This document shows positions 42,677 to 53,905 of a stretch of DNA of 64,000 nucleotides, in pieces. A program made the position numbers and the translations under genes. The notes below the pieces were generated by a model. That model did no database searches and was not told where the DNA came from. It saw only the letters and a list, made by a program, of their open reading frames with translations. This stretch comes from Taeniopygia guttata (Eukaryota > Chordata > Aves > Passeriformes > Estrildidae): the NCBI RefSeq assembly GCF_048771995.1, contig NC_133060.1, forward strand, positions 3,901,501 to 3,965,500, read 5' to 3'. Numbering within the stretch: position 1 is the first letter of the stretch; each line of letters begins with the position of its first letter.

Positions 42677-44627
42677 GTTTGTGGGTCAGGAGGCCTGGCT
42701 GCCTCCTGCATCCCCTGGCTCAGCTGCTGGATGAGCTGCACTGCCAAGGTGTGGAGCATGGTAAGAAGATGAGAGTTGCTGCAGCACAAAAGAGGAGGAG
42801 CAGCATTCGTTTAACCCATGGTTTGCCATTGAACCATAAAACCGTGTCCCATTCCCATCCTTTCCAGGTTTGGGCTGGAACATGAGCTGCTTTCTTGTTT
42901 CACTTGGTATGTTTTTCACCACTTTTCCTTTGTCATCTCTTTGCCAACAAAGAGAGTCATTTTAGTCATTTAATTTTCCACCGACACCTTTTTCTGCTAA
43001 CAGATAATCTGATCCCATCCCATGGTGAAATGTTGTGTTCCTCATTTCAGTGGATTGGTCAGCAGGAAGGTCAGGAGTTGGAGCTGTCTGGTTGGTTCTT
43101 TTTTCGAGGACAGCTTGTAATCTAATGATGCCTTTGAAATGATAAATGGGTTCTCTGTCTCTTAATATTAAGAGTTCCTTAGGGTCCCCAGGGGCTGGTC
43201 CGTGGTGTTGTAGGATTTGTTCTGGTGGCCCTTCAATCTTTTCCCAGTTCTTGGGCACTCCCTTCAGCCAGGACTACATCAATTGACCGTTTTTCTCTAA
43301 TTAAATCATCACATACTTGGATTCCCAACTGATTTCTCTGAACTCAGCGTAGCAAAGAAAAAACCCAGTGCTCTAATCCTCCCTAAATAACATAAACAGT
43401 GGCAGCACATGTTGGAGTGGGCCAAGGGATCATCCCCCCCACGCTTATTTTAGTGAAGTTTTCACAACATTCTCCATTTGCTGTTTTCCTTTGGAGCTTC
43501 AGCCATTTCTGTTGCAGAGTCAGAGATCCTCACCATGGGCTCTGCCTTCAGCTGTGCAAATTCCATCTGCAGGCAGAGCTTGGGGTGAGGGGCGGAGGGA
43601 AGGAGCCGAATTCCTGCCCCAGGCAAAAGACCCAGGAACTGTTGTCCACACTTTGCCCCAGCAGTGTTAATTTACATTTTCAAAGCTCCTCTGCTGGCTG
43701 CCTGGAATGAAGCTTCTCTTCCAGAGCAGCCATCCCAGTGGACCCTCCTGAATCTGCCTTTTTTTTTTATTTTTTTTTTTTTTAAACAACATTCTATTGA
43801 CAGTTTATGTTTTAAGTGGTCACCTTTGAAGCTCTTCTAGTTTTGCACAATGCAACCTAAAGGTGAACGATAAACCCAGACCAACATTTTGCCATCATGA
43901 ATAGCCACGCACAAACATACGCAAAAAAAATTCCAAAGCAATCAAGTTTCTTCTTCTTTTCTTAGGACTAATAATTGATTCTTACACCCCTGGGCCAATT
44001 TCAACTGACAATATAAAAGCAGGATTTTAAGTAAAATTATTCTCATGGTGGAATCCTGTAGATTAAGCTGTGGGAAGAACAAAATCTCTTCAACAATATC
44101 TTTATTTTTAGAGTCAAGGCTTTCCTTGGTTCTGGCAAAGATGTGCAACAGAAATTATTTCATCCACAGAGCCTGGCTGTGCAGAGAAAATCATTCCACG
44201 ACGTGTGAGTTTTACTAGATTTTTTTTAAACATTATATAGCCTGAATCAATAAAAATCCATTGGTTTAATGTCCATTGCTTCCAGATTGTGTAGTTTTTA
44301 CAATTTGGTTTCCTATTGGACTGGGGTTTCTTCACCTCTGATATTAATTCTGTCCACACGCCTGGATTTCCTTCTCCTGCTTTTCCAGACCAGGTGTCTC
44401 CAGCTGTGCCTGGGGCAGTGTCTGGGGTAGGTGTTGGTTGCTGTTTGCTGCTGGGGTTGATGTTTTGTTGCTGGTCCCTATCTTTGTGGTTATCTTTGTG
44501 GGTATCTTTTGGGCTATTCCCAGTGTGTTGAGTGGTGTAACATCCCTTGAAAGAAACCTTAAAAATTTCTTTCGCCAAGGCAAAGGAAAACAAGTCTAAG
44601 TAGAGAAATAAGATTTTTTTAAAATTT
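42677..44627 (-). pseudogene. Gamma-like ERV env, arm B copy
   Basis: Mirror of 33,450-35,400: TM segment at 42,962-43,258, the 229-codon frame at 44,114-44,803 spanning the surface-region text. Same lesions as arm A. Confidence 0.5.
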
Positions 44628-45016
44628 GAACTTAATATATTTTCCAGCAATGGAATCCCAGCCAGTGCAGTTTGTGCGTGTAACTGAGATCCAGAGTGAA
44701 ATCGTCCCGTTGTCTCCCCAGCAGCTGTGGCAGGGCAGGCCCAGAGAGCGCTGAAGCTGCAGCAGTGGCAGCAAGGGCTGTCCCCGGTGGCTGGAGCTGC
44801 CAAAGGAGGGTGGCCAGGCCGAGGATTTCAGCAGAGGATGTGTGGGCAGGCCCAGGGCCTTGCCCCGCTGTGGAGCCCTGGCTGCTGCTGCGCTGCCTTC
44901 AGTGCAGCTCAGTGGGGGCCTCCCATCCTCCTGCTGCAGGCGGGAAGTGCAAATCTCCGGGGCTGCAGAGACCTGGAGCCGAGGCTGAGGGGTCCCCCCC
45001 CCCCCCCCCCCGTGCT

Positions 45017-45697
45017 CAGCTGTGATGGCGGCCTTTTCTGGCCTCGGGGCCACTTGGCACGGGCCACGCCACTTGGCCACCAGTGGTGCTGCTCTGCACT
45101 CCTTAGGCAGGAGCCGATGTCCTGCTGGGATGTTGGCAACAGCAAAGTGCCAAGGCAGGCTCTGTGCCAGCCCAGCTTCCTGGGGGGGAGATTGCACCAG
45201 AGACAGGATTCTGGCCACAGACTGCTTTAACTGTGCATCCCTTATCTGCACCCTGCACTAGGTGGAGAATTCCCAGGGTAAGGAATTCCCAAGATGAATT
45301 CCAAAGGGAAATAACTGAGTATCTGCCCTAGTTCTGGCTCTTCTTCTTGCCAAAGCCAATGGCAAAAGCTGTATCCATGGCATCCTGGTTTGTATCCCCA
45401 ACTTCCAAAGGTGTTTATTTCAGTTCCTCATTCATTCTTTGTACCCAGCCTGAGCTCTGGGGGTGCCAGGGGTTCTGGAGGTCCCATTGTATTCCTAAAG
45501 CTGCCATAACCCCCTGAAGGATTGTCCCTGTAAAAATAAGTTCTGAGTCTGCGGCTACTGCTTCCACAATTGCTTCTCTTGGAGATATTTCTTTCAGAAA
45601 TATCTTAATAAGTGATCCAGTGGTTGCTGAAGAAGCAATAATTGATTTTGCCCCCTTTCAGCTGACATGGTGTTACCAGAAGATATTGAAGCCTTCC
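45017..45697 (-). pseudogene. Gamma-like ERV integrase, arm B copy
   Basis: Mirror of 32,380-33,060 with the same motifs and the same stops; the C18 run follows at 44,994-45,011. Confidence 0.65.
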
Positions 45698-45784
45698 TGC
45701 TCAGGGTATTTCAGTGCCAGGCTCTTACGAGCACACACAGCTCTGTGGGTTTGTCCTGCGCTTTGTCTAATTCCCCTTCCTTTC

Positions 45785-46376
45785 TGTGAAAAACACCATT
45801 CACTTTTGTTAAAATTTTAGAAGTTTAATAGTAATGAAAATAGTAATAAAAATTAGGACAATAAGAGACAATAAATGGAAACAATTATGGAGTCCTGGTG
45901 CCTGGCACTCCACCAAATAGCGCACCCTGCTTACAAAGGATTACCCCTTAAAAGCAATAGCCTATTGCATATTCATGTATCTCATACATGATTCAAGCAT
46001 CCCTTTCAAACCAGGGTGTTTCTGCTTAATTTTAGCTTCCCCCCCATCTTAATAATCAACCTTCTTGGTTCCTCGAAGTCTGAGCTTTTCTGGAAAGGAG
46101 GCAATGATTCTTCTCTGGGGTTCTAGGTGTCTGTTGCTGTGATCTCTATCCAGAGAGGACAATGCAAAGAATTTCTTGATTATCTTTTCCATTCCTTGAG
46201 CTAGTTACAAAAAGTATCTTATGTCGTATAGTTTCTATTTTAATATTATGCTATAGGCTAAAAACTGTATGTAGCACACTACGTAAAAGAGATTAATACA
46301 GCACTTCCAACATAACATATATAGTATTCATTTTAATATTTGCAATGAGCCAATGTTTTAATATGCATTTTTCACA
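45785..46376 (-). mobile_element. Solo LTR, arm B copy
   Basis: Mirror of 31,701-32,292, with TGTGAAAAA/TTTTTCACA ends at 45,785 and 46,376 exactly as predicted by the 78,077 sum. Confidence 0.7.
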
Positions 46377-47667
46377 CTTCCCTCCCTTGGAATAGGGTGT
46401 TGCTTCTCGAGACCACTTGTCCTGGTTGCTTCGAAGTAATTTAGAGAGGCTCCATATCTAATTTTCTCCCATTTCCCTCAGGCTACCCACACTTCTGGGT
46501 TCACTTCAGCATAGGCCTTGCCAGACACGTGACACAAAGGTACAGCAGAACTAACCTCTATATCACCTTTTATAATATTAATTTGCATTCCCAGTTTAGT
46601 GATCAAATCCCTTCCCTGTAAACTATAGTCACAATTGGGAGCAAATAAAATTCTTGCATTTCTAACCCTTCCCCATATCTGCTAAGAGTGGTTGAATAAA
46701 GTGTGAGTTTGTGGGCCCCAAGTTGGACAACTCCCTTGGGACAACCCCTCGGCAACCCCCTGGCAGGGGATACCCTCCTGGAGCAGTTCTGTGTCAGGAG
46801 CGAGAGATGCATTGGGCATTTTAGGTCTTCAGCTTCTGTTTATCTTTATAGTATCAAAACTTCAGTACGCCGTCTGCACCAGATTCTGCGTGCAGGAAAA
46901 ACAGCACAAAAGATGGCTAACAATCTCTTGTTACAAGGCTTTTAAAGTCTAATCAAACACTAAGCTATGCAATTAAGAAGTGACTTCTCAATTATTTTCC
47001 TTTCTAACCAATAACTGACCCCTAAAAGCCACTCCTCTTTCCCACTTATCCCCTGAATAATCCAAGATATTTTTTACATTTTCCCCCCCTTAGGTCTAAG
47101 ATTCAGAGTAGATTGAGATGCCCCTGTGTCCATCAGGAGAGGCCCCCTCTCAATGCAGACCACCCTGAATGCTCTCAAGGGCTCCACCCAACTGTGGTGG
47201 GTCCCCGGTGGGATGGGAGCTCAGAGAGCCTTGACAATCCATGTCCATGCAGGGGTGGACTCGCTCCTCCTGAGGGTGCTGCTGTCTGTGCTTGCAGTGT
47301 CCTTGTGGGCTGCAGCTGGAGCCCTGACTCCTTCCCAGGGGCTGTTTGGGTGGGCTCTGCCCTGGCCAGGAGGGCAATGCCTCTGCCAGGTGCTTGTGGC
47401 CGACGCCGTCCCCTGGGTGCTGGGGCCCCCTTGGGCCCTGGGGTTGGTCCCTCAGGGGCTGTGGGAACTCTGCCATGGCCTTTGCCTTCAGCTTGGCCTT
47501 TTGCTCATCCCTCCTTGCCTTCAGCTGCTGTGCCTTTGTGCCCAAGTGCTGCAGGGCCTTCTTGTGCCACTCCTGCAGCCCCGGTCACTGCCTGTGGGTG
47601 CTCATCCTCTGAGAGCTGCTGAGCTTTCTGCAGAATCTTTCCTTTCTGCAGGGACCCAAACCAAATC
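46377..47667 (-). pseudogene. Gamma-like ERV gag-protease-RT start, arm B copy
   Basis: Mirror of 30,410-31,700: RT start, protease C-terminal part, the 335-bp insert, MDTGA at about 47,122-47,135 and the charged gag stretch at about 47,480-47,540. It stops at the ERV1 insertion site; the remaining gag-like part is at 53,150-53,905. Confidence 0.6.
47662..47667. repeat. ERV1 target-site duplication, left
   Basis: CAAATC, repeated at 53,144-53,149. The empty site is preserved in the gag-like repeats at 1.16 kb and 30.41 kb. Confidence 0.85.
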
Positions 47668-48071
47668 AAAAGCCAGGGAATCTCAGAAACACGGAAAGCT
47701 GGACAAGACAAATGCAGGTCTAAACCCATGTGGTTAATCAAGCGTTCTCCCTTTATTCAAGATAAGGTGGTAGTTTATATAAGCTTCTACATAGTTTACA
47801 GAAACAAAGACACTGTGATTGGTAGGCTAACATTGTTTACCTTTTCCTTAAAACGGCCTACACCTTACACTATGAAACCTATACTAATTCACACCCAAAC
47901 AACCCAGTGGTCCCCATCACACCTTAAGACATTTTCTATCTGCACCACAAGCTCTGAATTTCTAACTGCGTCAGAGGCTTGAAGGCCCACAAGGCCCAAA
48001 TCTGAGGCCTAGACTGGAGTAGCTCAAATCTCATAACTCATGTCCTCTTTTCTCTCAAAAATGCTGCAACA
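47668..48071 (-). repeat. ERV1 3' LTR (404 bp)
   Basis: On the viral strand begins TGTTGCAGCATTTTTGAG and ends CTGGCTTTT. TATA (TTATATAA at about 47,775-47,782) and AATAAA (near 47,750-47,756) are in the proper order. The end is TTTT, not CA. Confidence 0.9.
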
Positions 48072-49368
48072 ATTCCCTCTTTTTCTTTTTGAGCTACCCA
48101 GGCTGGAGTGAAGGCGCAATGAACTAATTTTTGCACACACAGTAAAAAACACGGTATAACAATTAAAATAACTATAAAGATAAAAAGAAGTACAATACCA
48201 AAACGAATTAAGTCTTTGACCCAGCCAGAAAAACCTAAAGAATTGAGCCAGTTATCAAATGGAGTGTCCATTATGGTAAGTTTTTTCATGTGTTCCTTCA
48301 ATTGCATTAACTGTTTATAAATCGATTGAGAATGGTCAGACAAATTCATGCAGCACATGCCTTCAAATTCTTCGCACCCATGTTCTTGTGCTAAAAGAAG
48401 GAAATCAATTGCAGCTCTGTTTTGTAGAACCGCATGATGGGTATCGTCTACATCTGCAGCAAGCTCACTTATCAATTTAGATGTGATATTAATTTGTTTT
48501 CCTGTCTAGCAGGCTAGAGTTCTCAATTGTGTGAGCACTTTTGATGAGGCAACTCCCTGGGGCAAAAAGTGAGGCTACTACTACAGAGGCACGCCCCCAC
48601 AATGACACTATATCTTTACAATTAGGGTCCATTTGGAGAACACTGCGTTTGGCTCGTTGAGTCTTCTGAGGCAATTAGAGAACCTGATGTATGGTGGGAG
48701 CAAAAAGCGTCAACCTACCGATATAACATGGGCCTCCCCTAGCATTTTGAGGGACTGCTGACCAGGCTCGGTCCCCACAAATGAGGAAGGTTCCTGGGGG
48801 CAGTTTTCCTGCACCACCTCTTGGCGGTGTCACAGATTGAGTCGAATTGTTACAATATTCTGAATAGTTTTAATACAATGGTGATCTGGGAGACAACCAA
48901 GTGTCGTCATCTGTCAATTTTCCATTTTCTTGAGTTGGTTTGGTAGCATAAGATCCAAATATTAAGCAATAATTTCCTGGGACAGAACCCAAAAGACCGA
49001 ATTCTTGAAGACTGTCATCAGTAAATTTAAGGTTTTGCACAAATGCAACAGCTTGCGCTCCCAGAGTGCTATTTAGATTTATTTGAGCTCGGGTCCAGGT
49101 TTTGAACTCTGCCATGGGACCCAACGAAACTCCAATTAAACAATTATGAAAAGGGGTTAGACAGTGTGGCTAACAACAGGCAGAATTAATCTTGCCTAGT
49201 TTGTTTGGCCCAAGTGATCCACATATTTTCTCTCTTGTCAATGTCAAGGATTCCAGATACTTCAACAACCAAAACACTGCTTAATAAAAACATTGAGGCC
49301 CACCACATTCTTCTCAGGTTTTTGAATGCCCTGTTTAACATGAAAGAAACAAACTTAATTCTAAACAT
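48038..49368 (-). pseudogene. ERV1 env remnant, alpharetrovirus-like
   Basis: Viral-sense pieces in order: a leader with RRMWWASMFLLSSVLVVEVS (49,186-49,368), a surface piece with MAEFKTWTRAQINL and GNYCLIFGSYATKP (48,870-49,124), a furin-type cleavage site QRAKRS at about 48,645, and the transmembrane subunit (48,038-48,475). The TM has AVLQNRAAIDFLLL, a GCEEFEGMCC cysteine loop and a hydrophobic anchor FGIVLLFIFIVILIVIPCF. Lesions include a stop before the cleavage site (about 48,677, codon E in ERV2), a stop and frame change near 48,490-48,510 and stops near 49,186 and 48,870. The last codons run through the polypurine tract into the LTR. The TM motif type is the one known for alpharetroviruses. 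It cannot make a fusion protein as it stands. Confidence 0.8.
48072..48092 (-). promoter_or_regulatory. ERV1 polypurine tract
   Basis: The viral strand reads AAAAAGAAAAAGAGGGAAT immediately before the 3' LTR, the plus-strand primer site of reverse transcription. Confidence 0.85.
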
Positions 49369-49369
49369 A

Positions 49370-51345
49370 AACTATAACTTCTAATAAACTAACTTCTGAT
49401 AAATCTAACTTCACACTTATGATATTTCAACTTATTTTTCTGTACTCTGCAAACTTAATTTTCATCAGAACTGGATTCATCACGGGATGTTCCAGGCAAA
49501 CTGTTGTCATTGAAGTTGTCACCGCGGGTTGGTATCTTTTTCATCTATTTCTAAAATTTTGTTTCTGCCTTTTCGTATCAATGCAGCAAAAGCATCTGTC
49601 CTGCCCAGACGTCTTGGTTGGACGGGTAAAAACACTTACTCAAGCAGGATTGCTGTTGATCCATGTTGGGACCTCCCTCTTTTTCTTTTGCCATTGAAAG
49701 ACAATGGCAAGATGAACAGAAAAATCACAGGCATTACTAAAACTTATTAAAACTTAGCAAAAAATTCTATAACATCATTAAAAACACACTTATAAAAAAA
49801 ACTTCAAAGCCCACGATCTTCTGTGGGTGAAACACAAATCTTTGCACAATCCATTTTTTCTGTGCATCTTCTGATCCACTTGTGGAGAGATCAGTGCCCT
49901 CTTGCAATTGATAAGTTCCACATTCTTCACTGAAATCCATCCAGATTCTGCACCTGTTAAAACACAAACAAACCCAACACCCCCACAGGGACTGGAGGGT
50001 CCTCTCTCAATTCTGTTCCCTAAAACTTGCAGAAGAAATGGAAATATCAACATCTTTGTTATAAACATGAAAAAACATCAAAAACAAAACAATGCATATA
50101 GTAAAGAAACTAACAACAAATAAAAATCAATCAGATAATACACAATCAATATTACATATAAAATCACAGTTACCAAGTGCTACACTATCAAATTGTCATC
50201 CCAGAGTCTGCAGCAGCTGAAAAACCTTAAAACAACAGAGATTTGGAAAAAACATGTCCGGATCATGTCTCTCCAAAACTCCCTTTGCGGCTCAGCTGTC
50301 CTATATGGTCAAATTGTCAAGCCAAAAGGACTTGAATACTTTTTGATGCAGAAAACACCTGGGTCAACCACACCATCCACGTAGAGCCAGAGCTTGGCCA
50401 GAGCTCAAACTCTAATTGGAGGATATGTTTAAAAAAAAAGTCTTAAAAATAACAGTTATAAGTAAAAAACCTTATTATTAAAAATTTATCAAACCATAAA
50501 ATAATTGAACCTGTCCAAAATTTCGTTCAAGACAAAAATTCTCTAAATATAACAAACCTTTTCTTCAGAAATCTGAAAATTTGAAGTCTGAAATCTTGAA
50601 CCAAAACTTGGACTATAAATTTTTAAAAGAAGATAAACTGCAGCTGCATAAAAGATTGGATAAAGAAAACACATGAGTGGTTAAAAAATCAAATACACAG
50701 GATCCTGAAAAACACATCTTGCAATCAATCACCTAGAAAAATAATAAAACATATGAAAACTGACTGTAAATATTAAAACAACACCTCAATACCTTAACAT
50801 CTTAATAATAATTCTTATCACAAAATCAGACAACTTACATTATATGATCAGCTTATCAACAAGAAATGTTTAAAATAGTTTAAAACAATTATTTCAAAGC
50901 ATTTATATAACATTAGTAACAATCACTACTTATCATTACCTACAAAAACTTGACAATCATCATTTATCTTATTATCTATAAAACTCAAAAATCATCATTA
51001 TTTGTATTATTATCTATAAAAACTTAAAAACAAAAATTGTGAACTCAATGCCAACATTCCATCTGACTGACTTTTCTCAAATCTTTGTTTTCAGAGACAT
51101 TTTTGGCAATTAAATCATTATTAACATTTCTATCTTTTTACAGTGATTTTCATCCACATTATATTTGAAATAACTTTGATTTGCATAATGTCCATCCTTC
51201 TTGGTATCTTGGAAAACAATTGGTACTGCTATACTTTTTCATTGCGTCTTCTGACTCTTGCAAGGAATTGGAAAAATGCTGTTGAAATTTTTGCTGTAGT
51301 GTTGCAATCCCTCCATTGGTGACACTGCTGCTCTCAGCGTTGTTG
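49370..51345 (-). other. ERV1 AT-rich non-coding middle
   Basis: About 1.9 kb, strongly A+T rich, no pol-type frame on either strand. The corresponding stretch in ERV2 (59,880-61,555) is closely similar, so the absence of pol is a family property rather than a private deletion. A leftover strong splice-acceptor-like pyrimidine tract ahead of env is plausible but not resolved. Confidence 0.75.
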
Positions 51346-52307
51346 TTACCATGGCAACCAGGCTGTGCAGCGTCTCCGCCGCCATTGCGGGGTGCTGCGG
51401 GGAGATGAGGGGGCGGCGCCGCCTTGCTGCGTCACTGTGGGGACGGGAGAGGAGACGCCCCTGATGTGGCCGCGCCCCGCCTGCTCCGACTCCAGCGCGG
51501 CTGAGCCCCCGGGAACGCCCATCTCCCTCCTCCCGCTGTTGCTCAGCAACAAGGAGCCTTCTGTCTCTCGGCCGAAGTCAGCTCCGCCCCGGGGCCGCCT
51601 CAGGCTCGGTGCTGGCCGGCCCCGCTCTGCCTTGCCCCGCTCTGCCTGGCCCCACGCCCGCCGCTCTGCGCTGCCACTTCGCGCTGCCGCTTCTGTGGTC
51701 CGCCCGGGCGGCTGGCCGGTGCTCACCGCCGCACCCTGCTGCTCTCCGCCACAGCCCGTTGCCTTAGTTCTGCCAACCCATTCAACAAGGGACGAGGAAA
51801 GGCTTTCTGTAACTTTTTCTTGCCTTTGTATCTTGTTTTGTGATCGCTTGTTCTGCTACAATTGACAAAAGGAAGGTCTGGCTCTGAGTCATCAGAATCT
51901 GAACTCGGTGGGAGGGGGCAGCGCAGCGCCACGGTGGTGGGGTGGGGGCTGCCTGGGGCGGGGATCTGCGCTGCTGTTGTCTGTGTAACTGTCTTTGCGA
52001 TCCCGCTAGCAGGGCTGTGCCCGGCCCCCCCAAACCGCGCTGGGTTGTTCGCCGCCACCGCTGCTGCGGGGGGGCGAGGGGCCAGCACCGCTTCTCTCTC
52101 TTCTCTGCCCTCTATCACTGCGTGCCAAAGCAGCTGCCCCAGCTCTTGCGATTCGACTTTACTAAAAATCAGCGAAGGCTTTTGCAGTTTGCCTTTGTTT
52201 CTTGCCCACAGAACCAACTGTTCCAAATTGGCTTCTTTAACTTTTTCAGCTCTCTTTGAGAGAATATGAAAGAAAAGCCGCACTGAAGCCTGCAGATCCC
52301 CATCCAT
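51346..52307 (-). pseudogene. ERV1 gag N-terminal frame, broken
   Basis: The frame starts MDGDLQASVRLFFHILSKRA in an ACCATGG context at 52,307 and continues through a matrix-like helical part (EQLVLWARNKGKLQKPSLIF, then ELGQLLWHAVIEG) into an Ala/Pro-rich and Ser/Asp-rich part (SSDSDDSEPDLPF). It stops at 51,723, and a second frame continues to 51,346. ERV2 keeps one frame across this point. The matrix part fits the N-terminal domain of betaretrovirus-like Gag; capsid and nucleocapsid are not recognisable. Confidence 0.65.
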
Positions 52308-52340
52308 GGTGAACTCTCACCCTCTCTCTCTCTCCGCGGC

Positions 52341-52350
52341 TTACCTCCAA
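52341..52350 (-). promoter_or_regulatory. ERV1 major splice donor
   Basis: The viral strand reads GGAGGTAAGCC between primer site and gag start; GT at 52,344-52,343. The same site is present in ERV2 at 62,606-62,605. It would serve an env-type spliced RNA. Confidence 0.6.
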
Positions 52351-52719
52351 CCTCCGCGGGTTGCTTCGCTCTCACTTTTCTTCGGCAAGGCGGCAACCCC
52401 GCTCCAGCTTCCCGGCCCCGGCCACGTCCACACCCACCATTCGGGTCCCTTGTGAACGCAGAGGTCTTCCCACTGCTCCAACGGACTCTCGCAAACAAAC
52501 AACAATGCGAAGAGTCTTTTTCCTACCCTTGGGAAACGGCCCAATTCGGAGTTTGGAGACTTCTGCTCCGTTCCACCTGATCCCCGTTCACAAAAAGTGA
52601 ATTTGGGATCCCGGCCCTGTCGCCATGAGGCGATTTGGACCTGATTTTTCGTCGCGCGACTCAGACTCAGCTCCCCGTTACTATAAAAGTAATTTGGCAG
52701 CCTTTTCGGAGCCTCCTGG

Positions 52720-52737
52720 GTCCCTGTTCGGGCGCCA
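52720..52737 (-). promoter_or_regulatory. ERV1 primer binding site, tRNA-Lys type
   Basis: The viral strand reads TGGCGCCCGAACAGGGAC, the 18-nt site complementary to the 3' end of tRNA-Lys(UUU). It follows the 5' LTR after the two bases AG. Confidence 0.92.
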
Positions 52738-52739
52738 CT

Positions 52740-53143
52740 AAAAGCCAGGGAATCTCAGAAACACGGAAAGCTGGACAAGACAAACGCAGGTCTGAACCAA
52801 TGTGGTTAATCAAGCGTTCTCCCTTTATTCAAGATAAGGTGGTAGTTTATATAAGCTTCCACATAGTTTACAAAAACAAAGACACTCTGATTGGTAGGCT
52901 AACATTGTTTACCTTTTCCTTAAAACGGCCTACACCTTACACTATGAAACCTATACTAATTCACACCCAAACAACCCAGTGGTCCCCATCACACCTTAAG
53001 ACATTTTCTATCTGCGCCACAAGCTCTGAATTTCTAACTGCGTCAGAGGCTTGAAGGCCCACAAGGCCCAAATCTGAGGCCTAGACTGGAGTAGCTCAAA
53101 TCTCATAACTCATGTCCTCTTTTCTCTCAAAAATGCTGCAACA
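52740..53143 (-). repeat. ERV1 5' LTR (404 bp)
   Basis: Same length and ends as the 3' LTR. TTATATAA near 52,847-52,854 and AATAAA near 52,823-52,829. Differences from the 3' LTR include positions near 52,784, 52,793, 52,798, 52,860, 52,872, 52,886 and 53,016. Confidence 0.9.
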
Positions 53144-53149
53144 CAAATC
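53144..53149. repeat. ERV1 target-site duplication, right
   Basis: CAAATC, matching 47,662-47,667. Confidence 0.85.
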
Positions 53150-53905
53150 CTTCACAGAAAATCCTGATCCTTCCATGAGCACTCTGCATTTCCCAGATGT
53201 TGCTTTGTTTTGCTCCTTGTGCTCAGGGTCCCCTGCACAGCCCGTGTGGCAGAGCCGGTGCCTGTCCTGCCGCAGTGTCCAAAGGCGGCCCCCCCGGCGG
53301 GCAGGGCCGGCAGCTCCCCGGGGCCGGGCAGCGGCCGGGGCGTCCCGCAGCCTCCTGGGGGCCGGGGGCCACTGCCGGCCCTGCCCGGGGCTGGTGGGCT
53401 CAGGCAGCGCCCGGCGCTGAGCCCCGGCTGCCCCACAGCCCCGGCCCGGCCCCGCAGCTCCCCACAGGCCCCCAGCCCTGCTCCCGGTCCCGCACCTCTG
53501 CGCCCGCTGCTGCCGCTGCCCACCACAGAGAAACCCCTGACATCCTGACCTACTTCTTTTCCTGTCCTGGAACTCGGGGAAGGAAAGGATCTGGATCAGC
53601 TGGCAAATTTAGAGCATAAGACCCTGCTGAAAAACATCGCAATCCTCAGTATTTTTCCCTTACTTCTCTGTTCCATCATCCTTTTTCATACCACATAGAT
53701 TTTTCCTGCTGTTTCTTGCCATAACCATATTCCTGCACACTCCCCTTCACCCAAACCCTTCCCAGCTCACCAACACCATCCATCCCCTGTTCTCCAAATC
53801 CCTTCTCCACTTCCCTTATTGCCCCCCTGGGTGCCCATGTCCTTAATTACCTCTGGGGGAATGTGCAAACTACCTCAACATTCTCCCAAGGGACCCTTCA
53901 GAGAC
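53150..53905 (-). pseudogene. Gamma-like ERV gag region, continuation beyond ERV1
   Basis: Rest of the gag-like repeat interrupted by ERV1. The GC-rich core (about 53,215-53,550) is the same, base for base as far as I can compare, as 1,230-1,560; the part at 53,560-53,890 is only moderately similar to 1,570-1,905. Confidence 0.45.

Larger units (their letters stand above)
41345..47667 (-). repeat. Arm B of the large inverted repeat (palindrome)
   Basis: The reverse complement of 30,380-36,730. It contains the mirrored CpG island (41,437-42,197), R segment (42,430-42,597), env (42,677-44,627), integrase (45,017-45,697), LTR (45,785-46,376), RT start (46,377-46,517), split protease (46,557-47,141) and gag-like sequence to 47,667, where ERV1 is inserted. 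Small differences from arm A include substitutions near 43,593, 43,427 and 46,040-46,060. Confidence 0.92.
47668..53143 (-). mobile_element. Provirus ERV1 (5,476 bp), pol-less retrovirus
   Basis: Complete two-LTR provirus on the minus strand with a 6-bp duplication. Order (5' to 3' of the virus): LTR, Lys-type primer site, splice donor, gag N-terminal frame, about 1.9 kb AT-rich non-coding, env, polypurine tract, LTR. I find no protease, RT, RNase H or integrase motif. A 404-bp LTR at both ends with about 8 visible differences suggests moderate youth. The primer site and 6-bp duplication fit betaretrovirus-like/ERVK elements, while the env remnant resembles alpharetroviral type. It interrupts the outer edge of palindrome arm B, so it inserted after that repeat existed there. 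Confidence 0.88.
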
